Assembly (NCBI GenBank): GCA_016288355.1
Contig: JAEEYY010000177.1
Location: 1 to 14,980, forward strand
Source: Synergistes sp.
GTDB taxonomy: Bacteria; Synergistota; Synergistia; Synergistales; Synergistaceae
DNA: 14,980 bases
Direction: 5' to 3'
The notes under the pieces are model-generated. The model searched no databases. It was not told where the DNA came from and saw only the letters and a list, made by a program, of their open reading frames with translations. Shown here piece by piece: positions 6,679-14,290 of the stretch; the stretch's first letter is position 1; every line of letters begins with the position of its first letter. Both the position numbers and the translations under genes were made by a program.

Positions 6679-7713
6679 ATGAAAGCGTGTGTTCTCAGCG
6701 ATTGGGAGAAACTGGAGATCCTGGACCTCCCGATGCCGGAGCTTGCGGACGGAGAGGTACTCGTTGAGGTCCTTTACGGCGGAGTCTGCGGCTCGGACGT
6801 GACGGTGTTCCATCACCGGCATCCCACGGCCACGGCGCCGCGTATCCTCTGCCATGAGATCCTCGGCCGCGTGAAAAAGATCAACACCGACGCCCCGGTC
6901 CCCTACAAGGTGGGTGACAAGGTGTGTGTGTTCCTTCTGCGCAGCTGCGGGAACTGCCCCGCCTGCCTTACCGGGCATACCAGCGCCTGCAGTTCCCTGA
7001 AGGTCATGGGGCTGCATATCGACGGCGGGTTTGCCGAGTACTGCAAAGCCCCCGCAGACTGCATCATCCCCGTGCGGGAAGAGCTTCCCAACACGGTCGC
7101 AGCGCTGACGGAGCCGTTCTCCGTGGCATTCCATGCCTGCGCCAGGGCCGGCGTGAAGGCCGGAGACAAAGTCCTTGTTATCGGAGCGGGGCCCATAGGC
7201 CTGCTCAGCGCTCTCACTGCCCGCTATTTCGGCGGAAAAGTGACCGTATCCGAGATCAAAAAAGAGCGGCTCGCGCTGGCGGAAGAATTCGGACTGGACA
7301 CACTTGATCCCACGGAGCATGACGTTTTTGACGCTGCCCGGGAGATCACGGGAGGCGTTGGCTTTGACGTGGTCCTGGAAGTGACCGGATCCCAGGCCGG
7401 GTATGACACTATGATCAAAGTCTGCCGGGAATGCGGCACCATCGTACCCGTGGCCATCCCGTCCCAGCCCAGGGCGATCCAGCCGAATCTGTTCATACTG
7501 AAAGAGATCCATCTGCTGGGGACACGCTGCTGCCCGAAGGACGAGTTTGCCCGCGCCGCCGAAATGGTGTGGGATCTGTATAAGACCGAGGGACTTCCCA
7601 TGGAGAAACTTGTGGCAAAGATCCTGCCGCTGGAAGAAGTTGGCGAGGGTCTCGCACTGCAGGAATCCGGCCGCTGCAACGGAAAAGTCCTGATCCGCAT
7701 CGGCGGGGAATAA
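6679..7713 (+). CDS. Zinc-dependent alcohol dehydrogenase (MDR family)
   Basis: A 344-residue medium-chain dehydrogenase/reductase of the threonine/sorbitol dehydrogenase type. Catalytic-zinc candidates are Cys37 (GGVCGSD), His59-Glu60 and Glu145 (ALTEPFSVA). The structural zinc is held by Cys90, Cys93, Cys96 and Cys104. The Rossmann motif GAGPIG is at 169-174, and Glu192 after the second strand suggests NAD(H). The first motif reads CHE where most relatives have GHE. It probably oxidises or reduces a hydroxyl of a sugar acid or polyol. L-galactonate, L-gulonate or a related aldonate would fit the setting, but the substrate cannot be read from sequence. It lies 11 bases after the RraA-like gene and 10 bases before kduD, whose Shine-Dalgarno overlaps its stop. 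Confidence 0.9.
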   Translation: MKACVLSDWEKLEILDLPMPELADGEVLVEVLYGGVCGSDVTVFHHRHPTATAPRILCHEILGRVKKINTDAPVPYKVGDKVCVFLLRSCGNCPACLTGHTSACSSLKVMGLHIDGGFAEYCKAPADCIIPVREELPNTVAALTEPFSVAFHACARAGVKAGDKVLVIGAGPIGLLSALTARYFGGKVTVSEIKKERLALAEEFGLDTLDPTEHDVFDAAREITGGVGFDVVLEVTGSQAGYDTMIKVCRECGTIVPVAIPSQPRAIQPNLFILKEIHLLGTRCCPKDEFARAAEMVWDLYKTEGLPMEKLVAKILPLEEVGEGLALQESGRCNGKVLIRIGGE

Positions 7714-7723
7714 GGAGACTTCT

Positions 7724-8485
7724 ATGATCAAAGAGAAATTCGACCTGACCGGCAAAGTTGCCATGGTCTCCGGATCCAACGACGGGATCGGCCAGGGGAT
7801 CGCACTTGGCCTTGCGGAAGCCGGCGCGGATATCGTTGCTTTGCATCGTTCCGATATCACCGCGACGAAAGAAGCGGTGGAAGCCCTTGGCAGAGAGTTC
7901 CTCTCCATCCAGTGCGACTTGTCCGACATTTCCGTGATCCCCGGGATCATGGAGAAAGCCCTCGGGCGCTTCGGAAAGATCGATATCCTGGCCAACTGCG
8001 CCGGCACGATCTTCCGCACGCCTGCACTGAAGTACGCGGAAGCCGATTGGGACCGGGTGGTGGATCTGAACATCAAGTCGCTGTTCTTCTTGAGCCAGGC
8101 GGTCGCCAATTCCATGGTAGACCGCGGTATTCGCGGCAAGATCATCAATATCGCCTCCATGATGTCCTATCAAGGCGGGATCCTGATCCCTGCCTATGCC
8201 GCCTCAAAGGGCGGTGTGCGGACGCTGACGATGGAGCTTTCCAACGAATGGGGAGAGCTTGGCATCTGCGTGAACGCGCTCGCTCCCGGCTATGTTGCGA
8301 CCAAGATGACGAAAGCTCTCCGCGATGACCCGGTCCGCTCCAAAGAGATCCTCGGCAGGATCCCGCTCCACCGCTGGGCGGAGCCGGAGGATTTCAAAGG
8401 CCCGGCCGTGTTCCTCGCGAGCGAGGCATCCGACTATATCAACGGCGTGACCATCCCGGTCGACGGCGGCTGGCTGGCGCGCTGA
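7724..8485 (+). CDS. kduD: 2-dehydro-3-deoxy-D-gluconate 5-dehydrogenase (KduD, SDR family)
   Basis: A 253-residue short-chain dehydrogenase that interconverts 2,5-diketo-3-deoxygluconate and KDG in the cytoplasm. The cofactor glycine motif is SGSNDGIG at residues 16-23. The catalytic tetrad is Asn116, Ser145, Tyr158 and Lys162. Stretches such as GKIINIASMMSYQGG, LNIKSLFFLSQA and the ending VDGGWLAR align closely with E. coli KduD as I recall it (KIINIASMLSFQGG, VDGGWLAR). NCAG replaces the usual NNAG. His41-Arg42 follow the second strand, where NAD enzymes often have an acidic residue, so NADP(H) use is possible. AAGGAG at 7712-7717 sets the start. kduI follows 16 bases on, giving the expected pair. 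Gluconate 5-dehydrogenase is the nearest alternative. Confidence 0.9.
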   Translation: MIKEKFDLTGKVAMVSGSNDGIGQGIALGLAEAGADIVALHRSDITATKEAVEALGREFLSIQCDLSDISVIPGIMEKALGRFGKIDILANCAGTIFRTPALKYAEADWDRVVDLNIKSLFFLSQAVANSMVDRGIRGKIINIASMMSYQGGILIPAYAASKGGVRTLTMELSNEWGELGICVNALAPGYVATKMTKALRDDPVRSKEILGRIPLHRWAEPEDFKGPAVFLASEASDYINGVTIPVDGGWLAR

Positions 8486-8501
8486 GGACGGAGAAGAGAA
8501 A

Positions 8502-9359
8502 ATGGAAATCAGAATGGCGGTGTCTCCGAGGGATCTCCCTTCATATGACACGAAACGGCTGAGAGAGACGTTCCGCATCGGAGACCTGTTCAGCAATGAG
8601 CTGCGCCTCGTGTACAGCCACGAGGACCGCATCATCGTGGGCGGCGTGGCGCCGACGGCGCCGGTCGCCCTCCCGGGCGGGAAAGAACTGGGCTCGGATT
8701 ATTTCTGCCAGCGCAGGGAACTCGGTGTGATCAACATCGGCGGCACCGGGACCATAGAGACGGACGGGAAGAAGTTCGTTCTGGAACACAGGGACGGCAT
8801 GTACATCGGGATGGGGACGGAGAAGATCGTCTTCAACAGCGTGGATCCGAAGGAACCGGCGAAATTCTATCTGAATTCCGCCCCGGCGCACCGCAGATGC
8901 CCGACCGTTCTCATTCGCCCTGCCGGCGAAGCCGGCAAGGATACTGTGGTGATCCGGCCGGAGAACATCGTCCCGCTGGGGACACTGTCCTCCTCCAACA
9001 GCCGGACGATCCGCAAATACATCGTACCCGGCCAGGTGGAGAGCTGCCAGCTTTGCATGGGGATCACCTCACTCAACGACGGCAGCGTATGGAACTCCAT
9101 GCCCTGTCACACCCACGACAGACGAATGGAAGTTTACATGTATTTCGGGCTTGCTCCGGACGATATCCTTGTGCACTATATGGGAGAACCCGATGAGACC
9201 CGGCATCTGATCCTTCGAAATGAAGAGGCGGTCATATCTCCCAGCTGGTCCATCCACGCCGGCAGCGGCACGCATTGCTATTCCTTCGTGTGGGGAATGT
9301 GCGGAGAGAACCAGGTCTTTGACGACATGGACCACGTTTCGATGCGGGATCTGTATTAA
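8502..9359 (+). CDS. kduI: 5-dehydro-4-deoxy-D-glucuronate isomerase (KduI)
   Basis: A 285-residue cupin-fold metalloenzyme that isomerises 5-dehydro-4-deoxy-D-glucuronate (DKI) to 2,5-diketo-3-deoxygluconate. Zinc ligands are His203 and His205 (MPCHTHDRRMEVY), Glu210 and His252 (SPSWSIHAG), matching the 196/198/203/245 set of E. coli KduI. RRELGVINIGG at 71-81, KFYLNSAPAH at 121-130 and GENQVFDDMDHV near the C terminus are near-identical to the family. The length is normal (278 in E. coli). A GGAGAAGAG tract precedes ATG 8502; Met5 is a possible later start. Its presence shows that the substrate is an unsaturated uronate from lyase action on pectin, glycosaminoglycan or similar, or the isomerase side reaction on hexuronates. 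Confidence 0.97.
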   Translation: MEIRMAVSPRDLPSYDTKRLRETFRIGDLFSNELRLVYSHEDRIIVGGVAPTAPVALPGGKELGSDYFCQRRELGVINIGGTGTIETDGKKFVLEHRDGMYIGMGTEKIVFNSVDPKEPAKFYLNSAPAHRRCPTVLIRPAGEAGKDTVVIRPENIVPLGTLSSSNSRTIRKYIVPGQVESCQLCMGITSLNDGSVWNSMPCHTHDRRMEVYMYFGLAPDDILVHYMGEPDETRHLILRNEEAVISPSWSIHAGSGTHCYSFVWGMCGENQVFDDMDHVSMRDLY

Positions 9360-9382
9360 AAGACGATCGAGGGGGCAGAGCC

Positions 9383-10021
9383 ATGCAGATCATGGATAGG
9401 ATCAAAAAAGCGGGCGTTGTTCCGGTCATAGTGCTCGACAGCGCGGAGCAGGCCGTGCCCACGGCCAAAGCTCTGCTCGCGGGCGGCATCGACGTAATGG
9501 AGATCACCTTCCGGACGGAAGCGGCAGCCGCCGCGATCCGGGAGGTGGCGGAACATGTTCCCGAAATGTGCGTGGGCGCCGGCTCCGTCCGCACGGCGGA
9601 ACAGTGCCGTACGGCCATTGGGTGCGGCGCAGCGTTCATCGTCTCCGCCGGCTTCAGTGAACCACTTGTGCTGTCCTGCCGGGAACAAGGCATTCCGGCT
9701 CTGCCCGGGTGTGTGACGCCGACGGAGATCATGGCGGCGATGGACTGCGGCCTGGACACGGTCAAGTTCTTTCCCGCCGGCGCCTTTGGGGGCCTTTCGG
9801 CGATCCGTGCACTGAGCGAGCCGTTTCCCGGCCTGAAATTTGTGCCGACCGGCGGTGTGCGGCAGGAGAATCTGGAAGACTATCTCCGCACGCCATGCAT
9901 CGCGGCCGTGGGAGGCAGCTGGATCTGCCGCAGAGAAGACATCAACGAAGGCAGATTCGACAGGATCACGGAACTGACTGCCCGGGCATCCGAAACGGTC
10001 CGCCGCGTTCGAGGTGAGTGA
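9383..10021 (+). CDS. eda: KDPG/KHG aldolase (2-dehydro-3-deoxyphosphogluconate aldolase)
   Basis: A 212-residue class I aldolase that splits KDPG to pyruvate and glyceraldehyde 3-phosphate, closing the pathway that KdgK feeds. The catalytic Glu40 is in MEITFRT with Arg44. The Schiff-base Lys128 is in DTVKFFPAG. GAGSV at 65-69 and PTGGV near 154 form phosphate- and substrate-binding loops, and PGCVTPTEI at 108-116 is diagnostic. The length is typical of Eda/KdgA. A GAGGGGG site at 9369-9375 precedes ATG 9383. Its stop lies one base before the next start, so the two genes are probably translationally coupled. Confidence 0.94.
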   Translation: MQIMDRIKKAGVVPVIVLDSAEQAVPTAKALLAGGIDVMEITFRTEAAAAAIREVAEHVPEMCVGAGSVRTAEQCRTAIGCGAAFIVSAGFSEPLVLSCREQGIPALPGCVTPTEIMAAMDCGLDTVKFFPAGAFGGLSAIRALSEPFPGLKFVPTGGVRQENLEDYLRTPCIAAVGGSWICRREDINEGRFDRITELTARASETVRRVRGE

Positions 10022-10022
10022 C

Positions 10023-10538
10023 ATGGAAACCGTTGAAGAGATCAAACAAAAGGCATACGACATCGCGCATTCCTTCGAGATGAAATACGGCTGCTGCGCC
10101 CAGTGCGTGCTGATCGCGGTGAAGAACACGGTCGGCGGGGAGAAGATCAGCGACAATGCCTTCCGCCTCACCACAGGCCTCGGCGCGGGCCTGGGCGGCG
10201 CGGGATACGCCTGCGGCGCGCTCACCGGCGGGATCCTGGCGCTCAGCGCCTTCGTCGGCCGCGGCATCGAAGATCTTGAGGACGCCGCCGGCATCCGCTT
10301 CAAAACGTTCCGGCTCGCCAGGAAACTGGTGGAGAGGTTCGAGGCGGAATACGGGACGGACGGAGCCGACTGCCGCACTATTCATACGAAGCTCTTCGGC
10401 CGGCACTTCGACATCGTCAGCGGCGAGCGGGACGCGTTTCTCGCCGCCGGCGGGCACGACGCAGCGGGCTGCCCGGCCGTGTGCGGGAAGTCCGCCCAAT
10501 GGGTGGTGGAGATCCTGGACGAAGAGGGCCTCCTTTAA
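10023..10538 (+). CDS. C_GCAxxG_C_C family protein, function unknown
   Basis: A 171-residue soluble protein of the cysteine-patterned C_GCAxxG_C_C family (putative redox or metal-binding). Cysteines are at 24, 25, 28, 64, 117, 150 and 154. The glycine-rich GLGAGLGGAGYACGALTGG at 52-70 carries the central motif, ADCRT at 116 the third position, and the C-terminal pair is Cys150/Cys154. No signal peptide is evident. I chose ATG 10023, with GAGGTGAG at 10011-10018 just ahead; a GTG at 10014 gives three extra residues. It starts one base after the eda stop and is the last gene before the operon terminator. Family members often occur beside dehydrogenases or transport genes, but no biochemical role is established that I know of. 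The family call is firm; the function is open. Confidence 0.85.
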   Translation: METVEEIKQKAYDIAHSFEMKYGCCAQCVLIAVKNTVGGEKISDNAFRLTTGLGAGLGGAGYACGALTGGILALSAFVGRGIEDLEDAAGIRFKTFRLARKLVERFEAEYGTDGADCRTIHTKLFGRHFDIVSGERDAFLAAGGHDAAGCPAVCGKSAQWVVEILDEEGLL

Positions 10539-10551
10539 GAAACCGGACAGC

Positions 10552-10596
10552 AAAAGGACCGGAGCCTCCGCATCGGCGGAGGCTCCGGTCCTTTTT
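10552..10596. terminator. Strong bidirectional terminator between convergent operons
   Basis: Arms AAAAGGACCGGAGCCTCCG at 10552-10570 and its exact complement at 10577-10595 pair over 19 positions, with one more C-G pair and a four-base loop. T-runs lie on the exit side of both strands (CTTTTT at 10591-10596 for plus; the complement of AAAA at 10552-10555 for minus). It ends both the sugar-acid operon and the proBAC-traX transcript. Confidence 0.95.
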
Positions 10597-10606
10597 ATGC
10601 TCTGTT

Positions 10607-11359
10607 TCAGTAGCCCAGGAACAGGAACCGCGCGAAGGCCAACAGGGCCAGATGCACGGGATAGAAAACGTAGAAGAAGTACTTCGGCTGACGGCCGCGC
10701 TCGCCGTTGTAGAACCGGAAGAGCAGGAAGTCCGGGAAGGAGGCGGCTTCGAGCACGTTGCTCGCGAGCAGCGCGGCGCCGGAACCGAGGAAGCGGAGCC
10801 AGGGCCGCTTCCGGAACAGGTACATCAGCACGATGACCGCCACGCCGACCCAGCCGTAGTCGGTGTTCCCGTATTCCGCGGCGACGGCCAGAGCCGCAGC
10901 GCACAGGGGCGCCGCCAGCTTCCGCCACCAGGAGCAGGCGCGGAAGTCATGCTGCGTAAGGACGTCCCAGAGCATGATGGCCAGAAGCCCGAGCGCCAGC
11001 GTGAAATAAACGTTCTGGTGGTGGAACTCCAGCCAGAAGCCGGTGAAGGCCCGGTCGAAGGGGACTTCGGAGATCAGCCCGAAGCAGAACAGCCGCCGCA
11101 GGTACCTCTTCGCGCTGCGGGTATGCAGGAAACCCTCCACCAGGAGAAAGCAGTAGATGGGAAAGGCGAGCCTTCCCACGCCACGGAGGACGGTATACAG
11201 CCGGTACGAGCTTTCGGTGTAGGGGCAGATCATCAGATACCAGGTCCGGTACCCGACGTCCGCCGCATGGTCGATGAACATCGTCGCCACGGCGATCCAC
11301 TTCAGCACCGCCCCGCTGACCCCGCGCTTTGCGGGAAGGGAAGAGGCTTCTTCCGGCAT
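10607..11359 (-). CDS. TraX family membrane protein (putative acyltransferase)
   Basis: A 250-residue polytopic inner-membrane protein with about eight hydrophobic segments. Features of the TraX family are the first membrane helix LKWIAVATMFIDHAADVGY with its Asp-His, GRLAFPIYCFLLVEGF, ISEVPFD and the HHQNVYFTLALGLL stretch. The founding member N-acetylates F pilin. Chromosomal homologues in Firmicutes are common and mostly of unknown substrate. Some acylate surface polymers or proteins by analogy, which is inference here. It starts 11 bases after the proC stop with a GAGAGGCG site, so it is in the proline operon, an unusual partner. It stops 10 bases before the shared terminator. There is no conjugation gene nearby, so it is not part of a transfer module. 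Confidence 0.85.
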   Translation of the reverse strand: MPEEASSLPAKRGVSGAVLKWIAVATMFIDHAADVGYRTWYLMICPYTESSYRLYTVLRGVGRLAFPIYCFLLVEGFLHTRSAKRYLRRLFCFGLISEVPFDRAFTGFWLEFHHQNVYFTLALGLLAIMLWDVLTQHDFRACSWWRKLAAPLCAAALAVAAEYGNTDYGWVGVAVIVLMYLFRKRPWLRFLGSGAALLASNVLEAASFPDFLLFRFYNGERGRQPKYFFYVFYPVHLALLAFARFLFLGY

Positions 11360-11370
11360 AGACGCGCCTC

Positions 11371-12177
11371 TCAGCCTTTCAGGGCCATGGTCCGGTCCCG
11401 CGCGGCGATCACCGCGTCGGTCACGGCGGCGCGGAAGGCACGGCGCTCCAGCGCGAGAACGCCCTCGATGGTGGAACCGGCGGGGGAGCAGACGGCGTCT
11501 TTGAGCTCTCCGGGATGCCTGCCGGTAGCGAGCATCAGCTTTGCTGCGCCAGCGAGCGTCTCCGCCGCGAGCGTCAGCGCAGTCGCGCGCGGCAGACCGC
11601 AGAGCACGCCGCCGTCCGCCAGGGCTTCCAGGAAGAGGTCGGCGTACGCCGGGCCGCAGCCCGAAACGGCCGTCCCGGCGTCAAAGAGCGATTCCGGCAG
11701 CGGCACGAAGCGCCCGGCGCCGGCCATGGTCTCCAGGAAATGCGCTTCGGCCTCCTTCGGGACGTCGCTGCCGCTGGCGAACAGGATCACGCCCTCGCCG
11801 ATGGAGCAGGGGGTGTTGGGCATGATGCGGATCACCCGGGCAGGCCCCCCGGCGAGCTCGCGCACACGGTCGATGGGAACGCCCGCCGCCATGCTCACGA
11901 GCAGGTACGGCGTCGCCCGCGCGGCGAGCACCGGGCGGATCTCCTCAAAGAGCGCAGCGAGCATCTGCGGCTTCACGCCCAGGAAGATCACGTCGGCCTT
12001 GCGGGCGATCTCGACGGTTTCCGCCGCGGAGGCGCCGAGCTCCTGCGCGAGCGCCTCGGCTTTTTCCCACGTGCGGTTCGAGATGAGGATGGCGCTGCCC
12101 GGCAGCTTCCGTGCGGCGGCCCTGGCCAGGGCGGAGCCCATGTTGCCCGCGCCGATGAATCCATACACTATGCTCAT
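11371..12177 (-). CDS. proC: Pyrroline-5-carboxylate reductase
   Basis: A 268-residue cytoplasmic enzyme that reduces 1-pyrroline-5-carboxylate to proline with NAD(P)H, the last step of proline synthesis. The Rossmann motif GFIGAGNMG is at residues 6-14. RIMPNTP at 117-123 is conserved. The signature region VSGCGPAYADLF at 171-182 and HPGELKDAVCSPAGSTIEG at 221-239 is diagnostic; SGCGPAY has Cys where most have Ser. The length is typical. An AAAGGAG site lies ahead of the start. It is third in the proB-proA-proC order, 26 bases after proA. Confidence 0.96.
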   Translation of the reverse strand: MSIVYGFIGAGNMGSALARAAARKLPGSAILISNRTWEKAEALAQELGASAAETVEIARKADVIFLGVKPQMLAALFEEIRPVLAARATPYLLVSMAAGVPIDRVRELAGGPARVIRIMPNTPCSIGEGVILFASGSDVPKEAEAHFLETMAGAGRFVPLPESLFDAGTAVSGCGPAYADLFLEALADGGVLCGLPRATALTLAAETLAGAAKLMLATGRHPGELKDAVCSPAGSTIEGVLALERRAFRAAVTDAVIAARDRTMALKG

Positions 12178-12203
12178 GGTGAGTATCTCCTTTCAAAAGC
12201 GGC

Positions 12204-13451
12204 TCAGCGGACCTGACCGCTGCCGCGGACCACGTATTTCCAACTGGTGATCTCCTCGAGCCCCATCGGGCCGCGGGCGTGGAGCTTCTGCGTGGAGATG
12301 CCGATCTCCGCGCCGAGCCCGAACTCGCCGCCGTCCGTGAAGCGGGTGGAGGCGTTCCAGTAGACCGCCGCGGCGTCCACGCCGTTGAGGAAAGTTTGGG
12401 CGGCGGCGGGGTCCTCCGTGACGATGCACTCGGAGTGCCCGGTGCCGTGGAGGGCGATGAAGTCGAGCGCCTCCTCCACGCCGGAGACCGTTTTCACGGC
12501 CAGGACGTAATCCCCGTATTCGGTGTCCCAGTCCGCCTCTTCCGCGGCCGAGGCGCGCTCCCCGAGCACGGCGAGCGCCTCTTCGTCGGCGCGCAGGGCG
12601 ACGTTCTTTTCGTCCAGCAGCGGGAGCGCCTGTTCCCAAAAGGCCTTCGCAACGGCGCGGTGCACGAGCACGCACTCGGCGGCGTTGCACACCGAGGGGC
12701 GCGAGCACTTGGCGTTGAACAGGATCTTTGCGGCCATGGCGAGGTCTGCGGCTTTGTCGACGTACACGTGGCAGACGCCCTCGCCCGTGCGGATGACGGG
12801 CACGCTCGACTCACGGGCAACGGAGCGGATCAGGCCCGGCCCGCCGCGCGGGATCAGCACGTCCACATATTTTTCCAGATGCATCAGCTCGCGGGCCGTC
12901 TCGCGGTCGGTGCTCTGCACGAGCGAAACACAGTCTTCGGGCAGCCCGGCGGAGGCAACGGCCTCGCGCATGAGCTCCACCGCCTTGCGGTTGGAGCGGA
13001 TGGCCTCTTTGCCGCCGCGGAGGATGCAGGCGCTGCCCGCCTTCAGGCAGAGCACGGCGGCGTCCACCGTCACGTTGGGGCGCGCCTCGAAGATGATGGC
13101 GATCACGCCCATCGGCACGCGCACCTGCCGGATGCTGAGGCCGTTGGGGCGCACGGTCTCCTTGGTGACCTGGCCCACCGGGTCGGGCAGGACGGCGGCC
13201 TCGCGCACGGCGGCGGCGATGCCGGCGATCCGCGCCGGCGTGAGGGTGAGCCGGTCGAGCAGGGCAGGGGAGATGCCGGCGGCTTTCGCCGCGTCCGTGT
13301 CCTCCCGGTTGGCGGCCAGCCACTCCTCGGCGCGCTCCTCCAGGATGGAGGCGATGGCCTCCAGCGCCCGGTTTTTCTGCTCCGTCCCCGTCACGGCGAG
13401 GACGCGGGCGGCGGCCTTCGCCTGCGCGCCCTGGCGTTCAAGTTCCGTCAT
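12204..13451 (-). CDS. proA: Glutamate-5-semialdehyde dehydrogenase (gamma-glutamyl phosphate reductase)
   Basis: A 415-residue cytoplasmic aldehyde-dehydrogenase-fold enzyme that reduces gamma-glutamyl phosphate to glutamate 5-semialdehyde with NADPH. The catalytic Cys255 is in RPSVCNAAE. MGVIAIIFEARPNVTVDAA near 114-132 and LIPRGGPGLI at 199-208 are family hallmarks, and STRFTDGGEFGLGAEIGIST near the C terminus closes the active site. The length is normal (417 in E. coli). Its ATG overlaps the proB TGA as ATGA, showing translational coupling with the kinase that makes its unstable substrate. Confidence 0.97.
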   Translation of the reverse strand: MTELERQGAQAKAAARVLAVTGTEQKNRALEAIASILEERAEEWLAANREDTDAAKAAGISPALLDRLTLTPARIAGIAAAVREAAVLPDPVGQVTKETVRPNGLSIRQVRVPMGVIAIIFEARPNVTVDAAVLCLKAGSACILRGGKEAIRSNRKAVELMREAVASAGLPEDCVSLVQSTDRETARELMHLEKYVDVLIPRGGPGLIRSVARESSVPVIRTGEGVCHVYVDKAADLAMAAKILFNAKCSRPSVCNAAECVLVHRAVAKAFWEQALPLLDEKNVALRADEEALAVLGERASAAEEADWDTEYGDYVLAVKTVSGVEEALDFIALHGTGHSECIVTEDPAAAQTFLNGVDAAAVYWNASTRFTDGGEFGLGAEIGISTQKLHARGPMGLEEITSWKYVVRGSGQVR

Positions 13452-14263
13452 ATCGCATACTCCTTTCCTGCGGCGAGGAAGCGGGTGCCGACGCTGCCGC
13501 CGCGGACGATCTCATAGAGGTCCTCCGGCCGCCTCCCGTTGGTGATGACCATTTCCAGGCCGTTCTTCATGGCAATGGCCGCCGCGGAGAGCTTGGTGGC
13601 CATGCCGCCGGTCCCGCGCCAGGAGCCCGAGCCGCCGGCCATGTCCAGGATCTCCGGCGTCAGCTCCCGGACCTCCGGCAGCAGTTTTGCCGAAGCGTTT
13701 TTCCGGGGGTCGCTGTCGTACAGGCCGTCGATGTCGCTCAGCAGCACCAGCAGGTCCGCCTCGCACAGCACGGCCACGATGGCCGAGAGCGTGTCGTTGT
13801 CGCCCAGGACCTTGTGGTTCCCGGACTCGATCTCGGCGGCGGATACGGAGTCGTTCTCGTTCACCACCGGGATCACGCCCATCTCCAGCAGGGCGGAGAA
13901 GGTGTCCCGCAGATGGGCGGCGCGGTCGGGCTCGTCCACGTCGTCCCCGGTGAGCAGGATCTGTGCCACGCTGCGGTTATACTCGGAAAAGAGCTTGTCG
14001 TACAGGTGCATCATCCGGCACTGGCCCACCGCGGCCATGGCCTGCTTCATCCGCAGCTCCCGCGGTCGCTCGGCGAGGCCCATCTTCTCCGTGCCCACGG
14101 CGATCGCGCCGGAGGACACCAGGATGATCTCGTAGCCCATGCCGGCCAGGTCCGAGAGCACCCGCACCAAATGCTCCATGCTCCGCAGGTTCATGGCCCC
14201 CGAGCCGTGCGTCAGGGTGGACGTGCCCACCTTCACCACGATCTTTCGTTTTTTCTCTGCCAT
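13448..14263 (-). CDS. proB: Glutamate 5-kinase, form without a PUA domain
   Basis: A 271-residue amino-acid-kinase-fold enzyme that phosphorylates glutamate, the committed step of proline synthesis. Motifs seen are KVGTST at residues 11-16, VSSGAIAVG at 49-57, NEND at 135-138, GDND at 154-157, LLSDIDGLY at 174-182 and GTGGMATK at 217-224. E. coli ProB is 367 residues with a C-terminal PUA domain; here the protein ends after the kinase domain. The ending is natural, because the stop overlaps proA rather than falling in an open frame. A TGAGAGGAGC site at 14271-14280 supports the start. It is first in proB-proA-proC-traX, behind a candidate promoter at 14291-14319. Proline feedback inhibition usually acts on the kinase domain and may remain. 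Confidence 0.96.
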   Translation of the reverse strand: MAEKKRKIVVKVGTSTLTHGSGAMNLRSMEHLVRVLSDLAGMGYEIILVSSGAIAVGTEKMGLAERPRELRMKQAMAAVGQCRMMHLYDKLFSEYNRSVAQILLTGDDVDEPDRAAHLRDTFSALLEMGVIPVVNENDSVSAAEIESGNHKVLGDNDTLSAIVAVLCEADLLVLLSDIDGLYDSDPRKNASAKLLPEVRELTPEILDMAGGSGSWRGTGGMATKLSAAAIAMKNGLEMVITNGRRPEDLYEIVRGGSVGTRFLAAGKEYAI

Positions 14264-14290
14264 CAGCGCCGCTCCTCTCAGTTCTTATCC

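Noticed and set aside
6556..8160. A 534-codon minus-strand frame opposite the RraA, dehydrogenase and kduD genes
   Set aside because: It is a shadow of three intact plus-strand genes with known motifs, and it crosses their boundaries.
10481..12250. A 589-codon plus-strand frame over the TraX and proC genes
   Set aside because: It is antisense to proC and traX and runs through the bidirectional terminator. Composition is Arg/Ala/Pro-rich with no recognisable domain.
12279..13517. A 412-codon plus-strand frame opposite proA
   Set aside because: It is antisense to a complete proA with catalytic Cys255. It has no motif and no ribosome binding site.
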